A stretch of 64,000 nt of DNA from Opitutaceae bacterium (GCA_030648295.1 JAUSID010000141.1:1-64000); one strand, 5' to 3'. Positions 40,069 to 49,812 are shown, counted from the stretch's first letter. A program made the numbers and translations. The notes: generated from the letters alone by a model not told the origin.

Positions 40069-43000
40069 CTACTCGTTCACGAATGTCACCGCGGCGGAGC
40101 TGACCTTCACGGCCTCGGGCAAATTCGTTTCGTCGATCCGGACCACGATCGTGTTTGGACCCGGCCTCGTCGCGGCGGTGAATTGCCCGGCCGGCTTGAT
40201 CAACTCGCCGTTGACCCACACGTCCTTCGCCTGGCCGTCGAGCGAGAACGTCACCGGCCCGCCCTTGGGCGAGTTGAACTGGGCGCCGGCAAAGAGTCCG
40301 CGCGCATTGAACCGATTCGGATATACGCCCTCGATCACGTCCTTTGAAAGCGCTCCGCTCACGAGCGAGAACGCCGGCGTCCAGTCCGGCAGCGTGAAGT
40401 CGCCGCGCGCCACGCGCTCGACGCCGAGGTGCTCGTTCCGGCTCACGATCAGATACAGCTTCCACGCGCGCGCGACGCCGCCCTTCGCCGCGTCGTAGTC
40501 GCCCGGCTTCCCGAGCGACGCGAGAAACTTGATCAGGTCCAGCCGCTCCTCCGGCACCAAGGTGTCGATGAGTCCGGCGGGCATCAGCGAGCCGATGTTC
40601 GTGCGCTTCGCGATGTTCTGCGTGGCGATCGAAACTTCCTGGTTGGCGGCGTTGCGCAGCACGACCTGCGCGGCGTCCTCCTTCACCACCATGCCGCTGA
40701 GCTCCTGGTTGTCGCGCGTGCTGATGAGCACGGCGTGATAACCTTCCTTGATTTTCGCGTTCGGGTAGAGCAGCGCCTCGACGACGTAGTCGGGCGGTGC
40801 ACTCGCGCCGATGCTCGTGAGATCCGGCCCCACCTTTCCGCCCGCGCCGCCAATCGCGTGACACGCCATGCACGCGAGATCGGCGCGGCGGTAAACCGCT
40901 TCGCCGCGCGCCGCATCGCCGCGGGCGAGCGCATCCTGCGCGAGCTTCTGCAATTCCGCCGGCGACAACGGCACGGTGGAAAGCGTCAGCCCCGCGAGTT
41001 TCAGCAGCGCCTGCACGAGCGGCTGATTCTGGCTCCCTTCCCGCGCGGGCCTCAGCCCCGCGCGGGCCACCTCGGGCGGCACCGGCAATTTCGGCAACTC
41101 GGCCGTCAGCCGCGCGCCCGCGTTGCGGATCGTCAGCAGCAAACGCCAGATCGCCTGCGCCTCGGTTTCGTCCGGGGTCGCCTTGAGCAGCGCGATCACG
41201 ACGGGCAGCGCGGCGTGCAAGTCCAGCGTCGCGAGCGTCAGCGCCGCCTCACGACGCACCTCGAGTGGCGCCGGCGCCGCGGTCAATTTTTTCAGCTCGG
41301 CGGTGACCCGCGGTCCACCGATGTCGCGCAGGGCAGTGAACGCGGCGTGGCGCTCGTCCGCGGACCCGCCCGCATTTCCCGCCAGCTGGACGAGTCGCGG
41401 CGTGAACGCCGTGAGCTTCCACGCGCCGGCAAGCTGAATCGCTCCAAGCCGCAGCTTCTCGTTCCGCGATTCCAGCAGGCCGGCGAGTGCCGTGGGATCA
41501 TCATCGGTCTTGATGCTGCGCAGTCGCATCGCCTCGCCCAGGGCGGCGAGCGCGCGCAACGCCGCATCATCGGTGAAGCCACCCCGTATCAGTTGATCGA
41601 ACACGAGCCGGATCTCGGCCGCGCCGCCGGCCGCGCCCACGAGTTCGAGCCATGGTCCCGCACCCTCGCGTGAAAGTCCGCGCGCCGCGAGCAACCGGCC
41701 GAGCACCTCGCTTGCTTTTTCGGGCTCGATCGCCTTCAGGGCGAACTCGAGCTGCTTCTCGCGGCCGTCGATTTTCCAGCCGCCACTCTTCACCGCGGCC
41801 AGCCAGGGCTCCGCCAGTTCGTTGATCGTGAGCCAGAGCGCGTAATCCAGGAATGGATCCACCGGCCGATCGAGCACGCTCAAGGCGAGCTCCGCCGCGC
41901 GGGCGTTCCCCTGTTTGCCCAGCTGCCGCAGGGCCTCGACCCGGACGCGTGGATGCCCATCGGCCACCAGCTTCGCGAGTTTCTCCAGCTGCTCGCCGGC
42001 GGGCAGCGCGCGAACTGCCGCCGCGCGAATCCGCGCGTCCTTTGCCGCGAGCAGTTCGTCGTGCAGCGCCACGGGCACGCGGTCGAGCGCCTGATACATC
42101 CACATTGCCTGGAGCCGCGCCGGTTCATCCGGACGACTTCGCGTCCACGCGCCGAGATCCGCCAGGACCGCGGACGCGCCCCGCTCCACCAGCACGCGCT
42201 TCGCGTGTTCGAGCTCGTAACCATTGTGCGCCAGCAGCCGATCGAGCAGCTGCGGATTGCCGAGCTTCGTGAGATCCGTCTTCGCCAGCGGCGCGCGACC
42301 TTTCGGCGCAATTCGCCAGATGCGCCCGTGCTCCTTGTCGCGACGCGGATCGCGGAAATCCACCTCGCCGTGCTGGATGATCGGGTTGCTCCAGTCCGCC
42401 ACGTAGAGTGCGCCGTCGGGCCCCATCCGCACATCAATTGGCCGGAACGAATCCGTCGTTGTGCGCAGCAGGTCGGGCATCTCGCGCGTGACGTAGCCCG
42501 CGCCCTGCTCGGTGACCTTATAGCGGACGACGCGGTGGGCGCGAAAATCGGCGGTGATGACATCGCCCTGCCACTCCTCCGGAAACAGCGCGCTGCGTAC
42601 GATTTCGATGCCGCAGAATTTCGGGTAATTTCCCGGACTGATGCTCGGCAGCTGCCGCCGGCTGGGGGCGAGCGTGAAGTACGTGGCACCGGGCACGCCC
42701 CAGCTAATCCCCTGGAAACCCGCGCCATCAGTCAGGAACGATTGCCCGAAGTCGTCGAACTGGTGGCCCCAGGTGTTGACCCAGCCGCGGTACAAAATCT
42801 CCATCCGCTGATCGCGCGGATCGAAGCGAAACACGCCGCCCGCCTTGAGCCGCACGACGCCATGCGGCGTCTCCGTGTTGGTGCGCGTGTAGACCGACTG
42901 ATTCAGGTACAGCCGACCGTCCGGCCCCCAGCGCAGCGTGTGCAGGTTGTGGTGCGTGTCCTCCGTGCCGAAGCCGCGCAGCACGGCGCGGCGGAGGTCC

Positions 43001-44352
43001 GCCTTGCCGTCGCCGTCCGTGTCCTGGAAATGCAGCAGCTCCGTGCTCTGCGCGACATACACGCCGCGGTCGCCGACCTCGAGTCCGGTCGGAATCAACA
43101 GACCATCGGCGAACACCGTCGCCTTGTCGGCGTGCCCGCCACCGGTGGTATCTTCGAGCACGATGATTTTGTCCGTCGCGGCCTGGCCGGGTTCGATTTG
43201 TGGATACAGCTCCGAGCTTGCGACCCACAGCCGGCCGCGGGCGTCGAAGTTCATCTGCACCGGCTTGTGCAGCAGCGGGTTTTCCGCCCAGAGCGTGGCC
43301 TCGAAGCCCTCCACCACCTCGAACTTCGGGTGCGGCTGCGGCGTGTGTTTCGCCGTCAGGTTGCCGACGTGCCGCGGGATTTCCGGCACCTTCGCGGGCC
43401 GGAGCGCCCGCAACTGCGCGATCCGTTTTTCCTCGGCCGCGATGAACTCGTCGAACTTCAGCACCTCGACCGCGTTTTTCCCCTGCTCGCGCCGGCGGAA
43501 GCCGAAGATATACGCCATGTTCGCCGGCCGGGAGCGGTGAAAAAACCACTCGTTCTTCCGCCGGATCGCCTGCCGCAGCGGCTCCGCCTGCGCGCTCGAG
43601 CGCCACGGGCCGGCATTCGCGAAAAGTTTCTCCTCGATGATTTCCGCGACCGCGCGATAACCCGCGCCCGTCAGCTGAATGCCATTGCGCGTCAGCTTCT
43701 CCCGCGCCGCGCCGCCCTCCATCCGCGGCTGCAATGCGTCGAACAGCGGGATGGCCGTGAGCTTCCGTTCCGTCGCGATGTCCGCGATCGCCCTCGCCAA
43801 GGCGGCCAGCTGCTGGTTGTGACCCGATGGTTCCGGCCACGGCGCACCGAGGTTCTCGTGACGAATCGGACTCAGCAGAATCACGCGGGCCCCGGGCGAC
43901 ACGCGCGCAATCGAATCGAGCAACCGGCGGTAATCCGCCTGGAACACGGGCAGCCCGGCGTGGACGTCGAACGAACTCGCCATCCCGTATCCCACGAAAA
44001 CGACGGAGGCCTTCGCCTCCTCGATTTGCTTCACCAGCTGCGTCCAGCCTTCATCCGCCGGTTCGCGTCCAGCCTGGAGCAGGCTCAAGCCGAAGCGCGA
44101 GTCACCGGCCGGCGTGTCACCGTTCCAGCCGAGATTGCGAAACGTGATATGGCGCTCGGGGAAGCGCGCGGTGAGCATGACTTCGATCCATCCTTCGTAT
44201 TGCTCGCCCTCGATGAACCCGTCGCCGAGGAACACGACGCGGTCGCCGGATTTGAGTTCAAATGACGGCGGACGATCGGCCGCGTGAACAGCGGCACCGA
44301 AAAAAACCAACGCGAGAAGGGCGACAGGGAACGTCAGGACGCGGAGTGGCAT
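40069..44352 (-). CDS. Giant secreted PVC-type dehydrogenase with SGNH-like, HEAT-like and cytochrome c domains
   Basis: 1427 aa with a signal peptide (MPLRVLTFPVALLALVFFGA). Residues about 30-240 resemble an SGNH hydrolase, but the first block is FLGDGF instead of GDS and the last is NGIQLTGAG instead of DGxHL, so both catalytic residues seem lost. Residues about 340-700 form a beta-propeller glucose-dehydrogenase-like domain (GFEATLWAENPLLHKPVQMN, DTDGDGKADL). About 720-1130 is HEAT-like helical repeats. A cytochrome c site, CMACHAIGGAGGKVGPDL, lies near 1160, and a C-terminal beta domain ends the protein. The family is typical of Verrucomicrobiota and Planctomycetota; it probably passes electrons from a periplasmic sugar oxidation to a haem. 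The start at 44352 is chosen because it begins the signal peptide. Confidence 0.92.
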   Translation of the reverse strand: MPLRVLTFPVALLALVFFGAAVHAADRPPSFELKSGDRVVFLGDGFIEGEQYEGWIEVMLTARFPERHITFRNLGWNGDTPAGDSRFGLSLLQAGREPADEGWTQLVKQIEEAKASVVFVGYGMASSFDVHAGLPVFQADYRRLLDSIARVSPGARVILLSPIRHENLGAPWPEPSGHNQQLAALARAIADIATERKLTAIPLFDALQPRMEGGAAREKLTRNGIQLTGAGYRAVAEIIEEKLFANAGPWRSSAQAEPLRQAIRRKNEWFFHRSRPANMAYIFGFRRREQGKNAVEVLKFDEFIAAEEKRIAQLRALRPAKVPEIPRHVGNLTAKHTPQPHPKFEVVEGFEATLWAENPLLHKPVQMNFDARGRLWVASSELYPQIEPGQAATDKIIVLEDTTGGGHADKATVFADGLLIPTGLEVGDRGVYVAQSTELLHFQDTDGDGKADLRRAVLRGFGTEDTHHNLHTLRWGPDGRLYLNQSVYTRTNTETPHGVVRLKAGGVFRFDPRDQRMEILYRGWVNTWGHQFDDFGQSFLTDGAGFQGISWGVPGATYFTLAPSRRQLPSISPGNYPKFCGIEIVRSALFPEEWQGDVITADFRAHRVVRYKVTEQGAGYVTREMPDLLRTTTDSFRPIDVRMGPDGALYVADWSNPIIQHGEVDFRDPRRDKEHGRIWRIAPKGRAPLAKTDLTKLGNPQLLDRLLAHNGYELEHAKRVLVERGASAVLADLGAWTRSRPDEPARLQAMWMYQALDRVPVALHDELLAAKDARIRAAAVRALPAGEQLEKLAKLVADGHPRVRVEALRQLGKQGNARAAELALSVLDRPVDPFLDYALWLTINELAEPWLAAVKSGGWKIDGREKQLEFALKAIEPEKASEVLGRLLAARGLSREGAGPWLELVGAAGGAAEIRLVFDQLIRGGFTDDAALRALAALGEAMRLRSIKTDDDPTALAGLLESRNEKLRLGAIQLAGAWKLTAFTPRLVQLAGNAGGSADERHAAFTALRDIGGPRVTAELKKLTAAPAPLEVRREAALTLATLDLHAALPVVIALLKATPDETEAQAIWRLLLTIRNAGARLTAELPKLPVPPEVARAGLRPAREGSQNQPLVQALLKLAGLTLSTVPLSPAELQKLAQDALARGDAARGEAVYRRADLACMACHAIGGAGGKVGPDLTSIGASAPPDYVVEALLYPNAKIKEGYHAVLISTRDNQELSGMVVKEDAAQVVLRNAANQEVSIATQNIAKRTNIGSLMPAGLIDTLVPEERLDLIKFLASLGKPGDYDAAKGGVARAWKLYLIVSRNEHLGVERVARGDFTLPDWTPAFSLVSGALSKDVIEGVYPNRFNARGLFAGAQFNSPKGGPVTFSLDGQAKDVWVNGELIKPAGQFTAATRPGPNTIVVRIDETNLPEAVKVSSAAVTFVNE

Positions 44353-44497
44353 GGCAAAACGACGGAACGATTCGGGGAAAACGCGAAAACGGTGGGACGG
44401 TTGTGATGGCGTGAACCATGGTGGCGATGCAAGCCAGCCGTGCAGCATGCGAGCAAATTCCGGGGCGAAGTTCCTCAGTTGAACCCGATCGGATTTC

Positions 44498-44587
44498 GGA
44501 GCAGCCGGGGTGACGAGGCTGGATGACTCTGTTCACCATCCGGTGAATGGAGCCGCGGCGCCCCCGCCGCGGATGTGAGCACGACGT
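44498..44587. repeat. Dispersed hairpin repeat (CAGCC-GAGGCTGG family), full copy 1
   Basis: GGAGCAGCCGGGGTGACGAG, GCTGG, then TTCACCATCCGGTGAA (a hairpin) and GGAGCCGCGGCGCCCCCGCC ending GCGGATGTGAGCACGACGTT. The second full copy, 46165-46255, is nearly identical, and the two bracket the FG-GAP gene. The rest of the spacer 44353-44760 holds no gene I can support. Confidence 0.88.
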
Positions 44588-44760
44588 TACGCAATCTGAC
44601 GCAACCATCCGGCGGTTTGTTCCTGCTCCCTGCTCCCTGCTCCGCGGAGCATCAGTCGGAAACACGCGCTACTTCGGTGTCGGCTGCGCCGCACTGGGCC
44701 CATCCGAGTATCCGGCCATCATACCAATGCGGGCCAGAGGCCCGCGCCCTCACGGCAATC

Positions 44761-46014
44761 CTACTTCCCCTGGTTCCAAAGCACGTGTGTGCCGCTCTTG
44801 CCGGACACGACGATGTCTTTCCAACCGTTGCCATCGAGATCGGCAACGCGGATCTGGAGCCCGATGCCGGGGCCGTTCTCCGCCACGATGAATTTGCTGA
44901 ACCGCCGGCCGGCCTTGTCCCACTTGTAATAGTACACGCAGCCGGGCTCGTTGTCGCCCGGGTCATTGCCGCTATGTGCCTTCACGCGGCGGCCCGTGAT
45001 CAGTTCCGGCTGGCCATCATTGTCGATGTCCTCCCACGCGAGGCAGTGTACCTGCGATACGCGATCGTCGATCAGGTTGTGGCGCCAGTTCGTGCTCCCG
45101 TCCTTGTTGTCGTCGCGCCGCTCCTCCCAATACAGCCCGTAATTGTGGCCATGGCCCCAGATGAAATCGTTGCGCCCGTCTCCCGTGAGATCGACGACGA
45201 GCATCGGGGTGCTGGCGTGCGGGAAAATCCAGTCGGGGTGCCGGATCCAAGGCTGGGTCATGGCGCCCTGCTTCGGGCGCTCATACCATCCGTTGCCGTA
45301 CAGCATGTCCTCGAGGCCGTCGCCATTGACGTCCCCGAACCCGATTCCGTGTCCGTTCACAAACGGGGCGCCCGCCTGGATCGTCCACGGCTTCAGCACC
45401 GGCTGGTTGTTTTCGTCCCGGGCAAACTGATACGCCATCATGGCGTTCGCCGGCCCGTAGGAATTGACGATGTATTCCGGCCGGCCGTCGCCATTGAGAT
45501 CGCGCATCGTCGTCCATTCGTTCTGGGCCAGCTTCGTGTCGATCAGCACGTGCCGCGGCCAGAGCGCGCCGGACTTCAGCCCGTCGGCGCGGGGATTCTC
45601 ATACCAGCAGATATTCGAGTCCATGAACGCGCCACTGACGATGTCCGGCCAGCCGTCGCCGTTCACGTCATACGCGTGCTCCCCGCAGTTGGTCATGTAA
45701 TCCTTGCCGAACGGCTCGAGCTTGCGCAGCGGCTTCTTGTCCTTGAACGACGGACCGGGGTACCAGAATTCGCCCGCACTGATGTCGAGTTTGCCGTCGC
45801 GATTGAAATCGGCGACGTCGCAGCCCTCGTTGTTGTCCAGGTGCAGTTGCTGCACCCGGAACTTCACGCCCACGGCGGCCGCGGCCTTCTTCGCCGCGCC
45901 GGCCTTTTTCGCCGGGGGCGCTTTCGCATCGTTCGCCGCCGGGAGTGGCGCCGGCATCACCGCCAGCGTCAGCAGCGTCAAGCCCAGCACAGCGGAAAGG
46001 GGTGTTCTTTTCAT
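44761..46014 (-). CDS. Secreted FG-GAP/VCBS repeat protein
   Basis: 417 aa, signal peptide about 1-26 (ending MPAPLPAA), then an Ala/Lys linker (AKAPPAKKAGAAKKAAAA). The mature protein contains many calcium-loop motifs of the integrin-like FG-GAP type: DFNRDGKLD, DVNGDGWPD, DLNGDGRPE, DVNGDGLED, DLTGDGRND, DIDNDGQPE and DLDGNGWKD, seven repeats fitting a seven-blade propeller. It is likely a binding or scaffold protein outside the cell. It lies between two copies of one hairpin repeat, same strand as the giant dehydrogenase downstream. Confidence 0.93.
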   Translation of the reverse strand: MKRTPLSAVLGLTLLTLAVMPAPLPAANDAKAPPAKKAGAAKKAAAAVGVKFRVQQLHLDNNEGCDVADFNRDGKLDISAGEFWYPGPSFKDKKPLRKLEPFGKDYMTNCGEHAYDVNGDGWPDIVSGAFMDSNICWYENPRADGLKSGALWPRHVLIDTKLAQNEWTTMRDLNGDGRPEYIVNSYGPANAMMAYQFARDENNQPVLKPWTIQAGAPFVNGHGIGFGDVNGDGLEDMLYGNGWYERPKQGAMTQPWIRHPDWIFPHASTPMLVVDLTGDGRNDFIWGHGHNYGLYWEERRDDNKDGSTNWRHNLIDDRVSQVHCLAWEDIDNDGQPELITGRRVKAHSGNDPGDNEPGCVYYYKWDKAGRRFSKFIVAENGPGIGLQIRVADLDGNGWKDIVVSGKSGTHVLWNQGK

Positions 46015-46164
46015 GATGTTTGCGCTCCGAGCGAAACCCATTTTCCGCCCGATGTCTTGCTCCAACATGCGCGATGCCACGTTTTTTTTGATCCGGCCGG
46101 CCCAGCGATTTCGGGCCGAGCACGCGCTTAGCCGTAACGATGCAGTCAAAAACGATCCGACTTC

Positions 46165-46255
46165 GTAGCAGCCGAGGTGGCGAGGCTGGAAAACTCGGTT
46201 CACCATCCGGTGAATGGAGCCGCGGCGCCCCCGCCGCGGATGTGAGCACAACGTT
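46165..46255. repeat. Dispersed hairpin repeat (CAGCC-GAGGCTGG family), full copy 2
   Basis: Same structure as 44498-44587 in the same orientation: GTAGCAGCCGAGGTGGCGAG, GCTGG, TTCACCATCCGGTGAA, GAGCCGCGGCGCCCCCGCCG, and GTGAGCACAACGTT. It is followed by another hairpin, CGCGGCGAGGGCGCCGCG (46268-46285). The 421 bp between 46015 and 46435 hold these and no gene. Confidence 0.88.
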
Positions 46256-46435
46256 CTACCGTCGGACGCGGCGAGGGCGCCGCGTCTCCAGTGAACGATC
46301 GTCGTGCGAGTTTAACTGCATCGTTCCGGCTTCGGCCAACGCACGATCGATTCCCGTCCAGGCGCGGAACTCGGAGGATCATCCCGGGTCGGTCCTTCCG
46401 CGTCGCAATTAGCTAAACGCGAGAAAAAAAACATC

Positions 46436-46615
46436 ATGAGGACGAGCACGAAAGACAGAGTCAGCGGCATCGCCAAACAAGCCAGTGGCAAGGCGAAGAT
46501 CGCCGCCGGTCGCGCGACCGGCAATACCCGCGTCAGAGCCCGGGGCCACGCCGAACGGATTGCCGGCAAGGTGCAGAAAAAAATGGGTGACCGCGAACGC
46601 GCCCGCGGCCGCTAA
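46436..46615 (+). CDS. CsbD family small stress protein, 59 aa
   Basis: A basic, helical 59-residue protein (MRTSTKDRVSGIAKQASGKA, then KIAAGRATGNTRVRARGHAE, ending RIAGKVQKKMGDRERARGR). The repeated GxAKxxxGK and AERIAGKVQ patterns are typical of CsbD-like proteins, general stress proteins of unknown mechanism. The ATG follows a long A-rich stretch (GAGAAAAAAAACATC) with GAG as a weak ribosome-binding site. A strong terminator follows 22 bp after the stop, so it is a one-gene transcript. Confidence 0.85.
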   Translation: MRTSTKDRVSGIAKQASGKAKIAAGRATGNTRVRARGHAERIAGKVQKKMGDRERARGR

Positions 46616-46636
46616 CCATCGCGCCGGTTGGAGTCG

Positions 46637-46664
46637 GCCGCGCTCGTGGAGCGCGGCTTTTTTT
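46637..46664 (+). terminator. Intrinsic terminator after the CsbD gene
   Basis: Perfect 8-bp stem GCCGCGCT / AGCGCGGC with a CGTGG loop (46637-46657) and a run of seven T. Confidence 0.92.
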
Positions 46665-46760
46665 CCTGCGGACGTCCGGCGGCGCAGTTCAGTCGCACCC
46701 GCCCCGATTCGCGCTCCGCGCTTGTGGACGGACGGGCACTGCCGCTATCAACGGCATCGC

Positions 46761-48155
46761 ATGAAAAGGATCACCCCTCCGCTCCGCGCGCTTCTCCTTG
46801 GCTTCGTGGCCATGCTGCCATTGAGCGGCGGTGCCGCGCAAAATCCGGACCGCGCCCCCGTCGTGATCCTGATCAGCGTCGATGGCCTCGCGGCGTTTCA
46901 TCTCAACGATCCCCGCAGCGACATCCCCACGATTCGCTGGATGGCGGAAAACGGCGCGCGCGCGGAGCGCATGCAGACTTCGTTTCCCAGCGTGACGTGG
47001 CCCACGCACACGAGTCTCGTCACGGGAGTCCGGCCCGGGCGCCATGGCGTGCTCGCAAACAGCTATTACGATCGCGAGCAGAACAAGAAGGTTCCGCTGA
47101 TCATGGATCCGCTGTTCGACAAAGAGGAGCTGGTGAAAGTACCGACGATTTATGACGTCGCCCACCTCGCGGGGTTGAAGACGGCGGGAGTCAACTGGCC
47201 GGCCAGCCGCAACGCCCGGCACCTCGACTGGCAGATGCCCGATGTCGGCGACGGCGCAATCCACGCGCGCTCGACGACGCCGTCGCTGCTGGCCGAACTG
47301 AAAGCGAGGGGAATTCCGGTCGAGCAGCAGCCGGAGTGGGTCAAGGCGCCCGCCGGCAAAGCGATGCGCGACTGGCTGTATACGCGGGTGGCGGAGCACA
47401 TCCTGCGCACGCATCGCCCCAACGTGCTGGTCATTCACCTCGTGACGGTCGACTCGTTCGCCCACCAGAACGGCGGCCGGAGCCCGGAGGTAGCCTGGGC
47501 CTGCAACGACTCCGATCATCGGATACGCGAGCTGGTCGAAACGGTGAAGGCGGCGGGACTCGCGGACCGGACGACATTCTTTGTCACCGCCGACCACGGC
47601 TTCGCCGACTACACGAAGAATATCAACCCGAACGTGCTCCTCCGTGAGAAGGGCTGGCTCAAGACGGCCGGCAACGCCATCGTCGAAAGCAAGGTTCATT
47701 TCCTCGCGGAAGGCGGCGCGGGGTTCTTCTACATCCGCGACCGGGCCCAGCGGGAAACGATCATGGCCGAACTCGTGTCGGCGCTGAAAGCGGTCGAGGG
47801 CATCGAGGCGGTGATTCCATCCGGCGAGTTCGCCAGTGTCGGCCACGTCACGGCCGACCAGAATCCGCACGAGCCCGACGTCATGGTGGCGGCAGCCGCG
47901 GGTTACTCGTTCGCCGAGAGTCCAGCGTCGAAGGAATTGATCGTTCCCACCGGCGCGGTGAAAGGCACGCATGGCAATCACCCGGACAATCCGCTCCTGG
48001 ATGCGACGTTCGTCGCGTGGGGCGCGGCGATCAAACCCGGAGCGAAGCTCGGCGCCATTCGCAATATCGACGTCGCGCCGACGATGGCCGCGGTCCTGGG
48101 ATTGAAAATGGAAAACGTCGAGGGCCGGGTCCTGACGGAGATCCTGAAGAAATAG
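46761..48155 (+). CDS. Secreted alkaline phosphatase superfamily phosphodiesterase (NPP-like)
   Basis: 464 aa, signal peptide about 1-25 (ending SGGAAQ). Zinc-site motifs of nucleotide pyrophosphatase/phosphodiesterases are all present: LISVDGLAAFH (Asp), SFPSVTWPTHTSLVTG with the nucleophile Thr, HLVTVDSFAHQNG (Asp, His), TADHGFADY (Asp-His) and GTHGNHP (His). It should hydrolyse phosphodiester or phosphomonoester bonds outside the cytoplasm. The start at 46761 is the only one giving a signal peptide. It is a single gene, with a REP-like hairpin 4 bp after its stop. Confidence 0.92.
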   Translation: MKRITPPLRALLLGFVAMLPLSGGAAQNPDRAPVVILISVDGLAAFHLNDPRSDIPTIRWMAENGARAERMQTSFPSVTWPTHTSLVTGVRPGRHGVLANSYYDREQNKKVPLIMDPLFDKEELVKVPTIYDVAHLAGLKTAGVNWPASRNARHLDWQMPDVGDGAIHARSTTPSLLAELKARGIPVEQQPEWVKAPAGKAMRDWLYTRVAEHILRTHRPNVLVIHLVTVDSFAHQNGGRSPEVAWACNDSDHRIRELVETVKAAGLADRTTFFVTADHGFADYTKNINPNVLLREKGWLKTAGNAIVESKVHFLAEGGAGFFYIRDRAQRETIMAELVSALKAVEGIEAVIPSGEFASVGHVTADQNPHEPDVMVAAAAGYSFAESPASKELIVPTGAVKGTHGNHPDNPLLDATFVAWGAAIKPGAKLGAIRNIDVAPTMAAVLGLKMENVEGRVLTEILKK

Positions 48156-48158
48156 CCC

Positions 48159-48183
48159 CTGGGAGCGCGGGCGTCCCGCCCGC
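48159..48183. repeat. REP-like hairpin unit
   Basis: CTGGGAGCGCGGGCGTCCCG followed by CCCGC, four bases after the stop of the phosphodiesterase gene. At 48245-48354 a second family appears, with ends GTAGCGGAACGCGTAAGCG and CACGCGTTCCGCTAC and an inner hairpin CCCGCCTTCGGCGGG; its other copy is at 29779-29844. The 282-bp spacer holds no gene. Confidence 0.85.
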
Positions 48184-48437
48184 AATGCCTTTCGATCGCC
48201 CGGGGTTCGACCGGCCCTTCACTCTGTTCAGCATGACGCCAACCCGTGTAGCGGAACGCGTAAGCGTTTCGACTTTCCGAATGCCATTCGGCGAAACCCG
48301 CCAGAGGCGGGCAAGCGTTTACCCGCCTTCGGCGGGCTCACGCGTTCCGCTACCTGTAGCGACGAACGCCCGCGAGTCGACTCGCCGCGTCAATGATTCA
48401 TCGGCTCGCTGGCCGCGCGCCGCAATGAAAGCTGCCG

Positions 48438-48881
48438 CTACAGCGGCACCTCGTGGTACTCGAGCGCCCATTCCTTCATGTAGCGCACGTGCACGGGCAC
48501 GATTCGGTACACGATTAGCGCCGGGTTGGTGATGGAACCGAGATATTGGCGGAGCAGCGGATTCGCGTCCCAAATTGATTGCAGCAGGGCGGAATCCGTC
48601 AGCACTTCCGCCGTGCCGGTGATCCGGACCTGGTTGTGACCCTCGTCGAGATAACACAGTTCGACCCGGGAGTTGGCCGCGATTTCGGCGGTCTTGTGAT
48701 ACATCCGCAGGTTGGCGACGTAGACGACGAATCCATCGGTTCGCACCGGCGACACCGGCCGCACCCGCGGCTGCGCCCCGTCGCTCGTCGCCAGCATCGG
48801 GAACTTGGCCAAACGCATCGTCGCCTGGGCCAGCGCGCCGAGTTCTTCCGGGGGAATCGGCCTCGTTTCGGGTCGGTCCAT
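48438..48881 (-). CDS. Pyridoxamine 5'-phosphate oxidase-like flavoprotein
   Basis: 147 aa with the split-barrel flavin-binding fold: FPMLATSDGAQPRVRPVSPV, DGFVVYVANLRMYHKTAEIA, NSRVELCYLDEGHNQVRITG and LIVYRIVPVHVRYM. Members bind FMN or F420 and reduce or oxidise small molecules; substrate unknown. There is no signal peptide, so it is cytoplasmic. It is 54 bp downstream of the YchJ gene on the same strand and may be co-transcribed with it. Confidence 0.9.
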   Translation of the reverse strand: MDRPETRPIPPEELGALAQATMRLAKFPMLATSDGAQPRVRPVSPVRTDGFVVYVANLRMYHKTAEIAANSRVELCYLDEGHNQVRITGTAEVLTDSALLQSIWDANPLLRQYLGSITNPALIVYRIVPVHVRYMKEWALEYHEVPL

Positions 48882-48935
48882 GATGGAATCAGACGAGTCG
48901 CGCGGAATTGCGGCCGGGAAAAACGCAACTGCCGC

Positions 48936-49451
48936 TCAACGTCCGCAGCAGTGTTTGTACTTCTTGCCGCTGCCACAGGGGCACGGATCGTTGCGACCGA
49001 CCTTCGGATGCGACGACTTGATCGGCGGTGGGCCGGTGCGAACCGCCCGCGTGTATAACCAGCGGCCGTCCTGCCGGACGAACTCGGCCTTTTCCTGCAA
49101 CGCCTGCTCGGCGTCTCCATCCTGATAATACGCGCTGAAATCCACGAACGCCGTGTCGGGCTTCAACCCGGCCTCGTGCGCATGCACCACCAGCCGCGTC
49201 CAGGTGATGTTCGCGGCGTCGGTTTCCTCCCGGTACGGCTGGCGCGACGTCGGCAGGTAGGTGCGGTGCAGATGCCGGTAATCGCGCACCACGTGCGCGG
49301 TGAACCGCGACCGCATGAGTTCCTCCGCCGTCGCGGGCACGCGTTTTTGTTCCAGCACCGGACCGCAACATTCGCCGAAAGTTCGGCCGCTGCCGCAGGG
49401 GCAGGGCGAGTCGGCGGTGGGCAGCGGCGGAACGGCGGGCGTCGGGCTCAT
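48936..49451 (-). CDS. YchJ family protein with two SEC-C motifs
   Basis: 171 aa (UPF0225/YchJ family). A first zinc-binding SEC-C motif is at 17-29 ([13 protein letters not shown]) and a second at the C-terminus ([15 protein letters not shown]), both with the Cys-x-Cys...Cys-Cys pattern. Between them is an NTF2-like domain ([46 protein letters not shown]). The molecular role is not known. The second SEC-C motif is like the one in SecA. Confidence 0.95.
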   Translation of the reverse strand: MSPTPAVPPLPTADSPCPCGSGRTFGECCGPVLEQKRVPATAEELMRSRFTAHVVRDYRHLHRTYLPTSRQPYREETDAANITWTRLVVHAHEAGLKPDTAFVDFSAYYQDGDAEQALQEKAEFVRQDGRWLYTRAVRTGPPPIKSSHPKVGRNDPCPCGSGKKYKHCCGR

Positions 49452-49608
49452 GGTGCAAACGGAGGCAAGTGGCTGACCATCAGGCGAGCTCGAATTCGTC
49501 CCCGCCGTCCCGGCCCGCCGGACCGGGAACGACCGGGCCGCCGGTCGGTCTGTCGCACGTTAACGGGGGCACAATGTCTCCGCCATTAACAACTGGGAGG
49601 ACATCGTC

Positions 49609-49812
49609 ATGCTCAAGTGGGCTCTTATTGCATTCATCGTCGCCATCATTGCTGGCGCGCTCGGGTTTACGGGCGTCGCCGGCGCCGCCGCTGGAATCGC
49701 GAAGTTCCTGTTCTTCGCCTTCCTCGTGCTCTTCGTGATCATGCTGATCGCAGGGCTCGCGGCGGGGCGCAAGGTCTCGACCACCGTCAGGGATACGATC
49801 GACAGGCCATAG
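49609..49812 (+). CDS. DUF1328 (UPF0391) membrane protein, 67 aa
   Basis: Small membrane protein with [40 protein letters not shown] and [15 protein letters not shown], the usual DUF1328 sequence. A GGGAGG ribosome-binding site lies 11 bp before the ATG. The family is widespread and tied to stress in some bacteria, with no known mechanism. A long terminator follows, so it is a single-gene transcript. Confidence 0.93.
   Translation: MLKWALIAFIVAIIAGALGFTGVAGAAAGIAKFLFFAFLVLFVIMLIAGLAAGRKVSTTVRDTIDRP

Noticed and set aside
41953-44265. 770-codon open frame antisense to the giant cytochrome
   Set aside because: Shadow of a high-GC gene; translation shows no recognisable domain.
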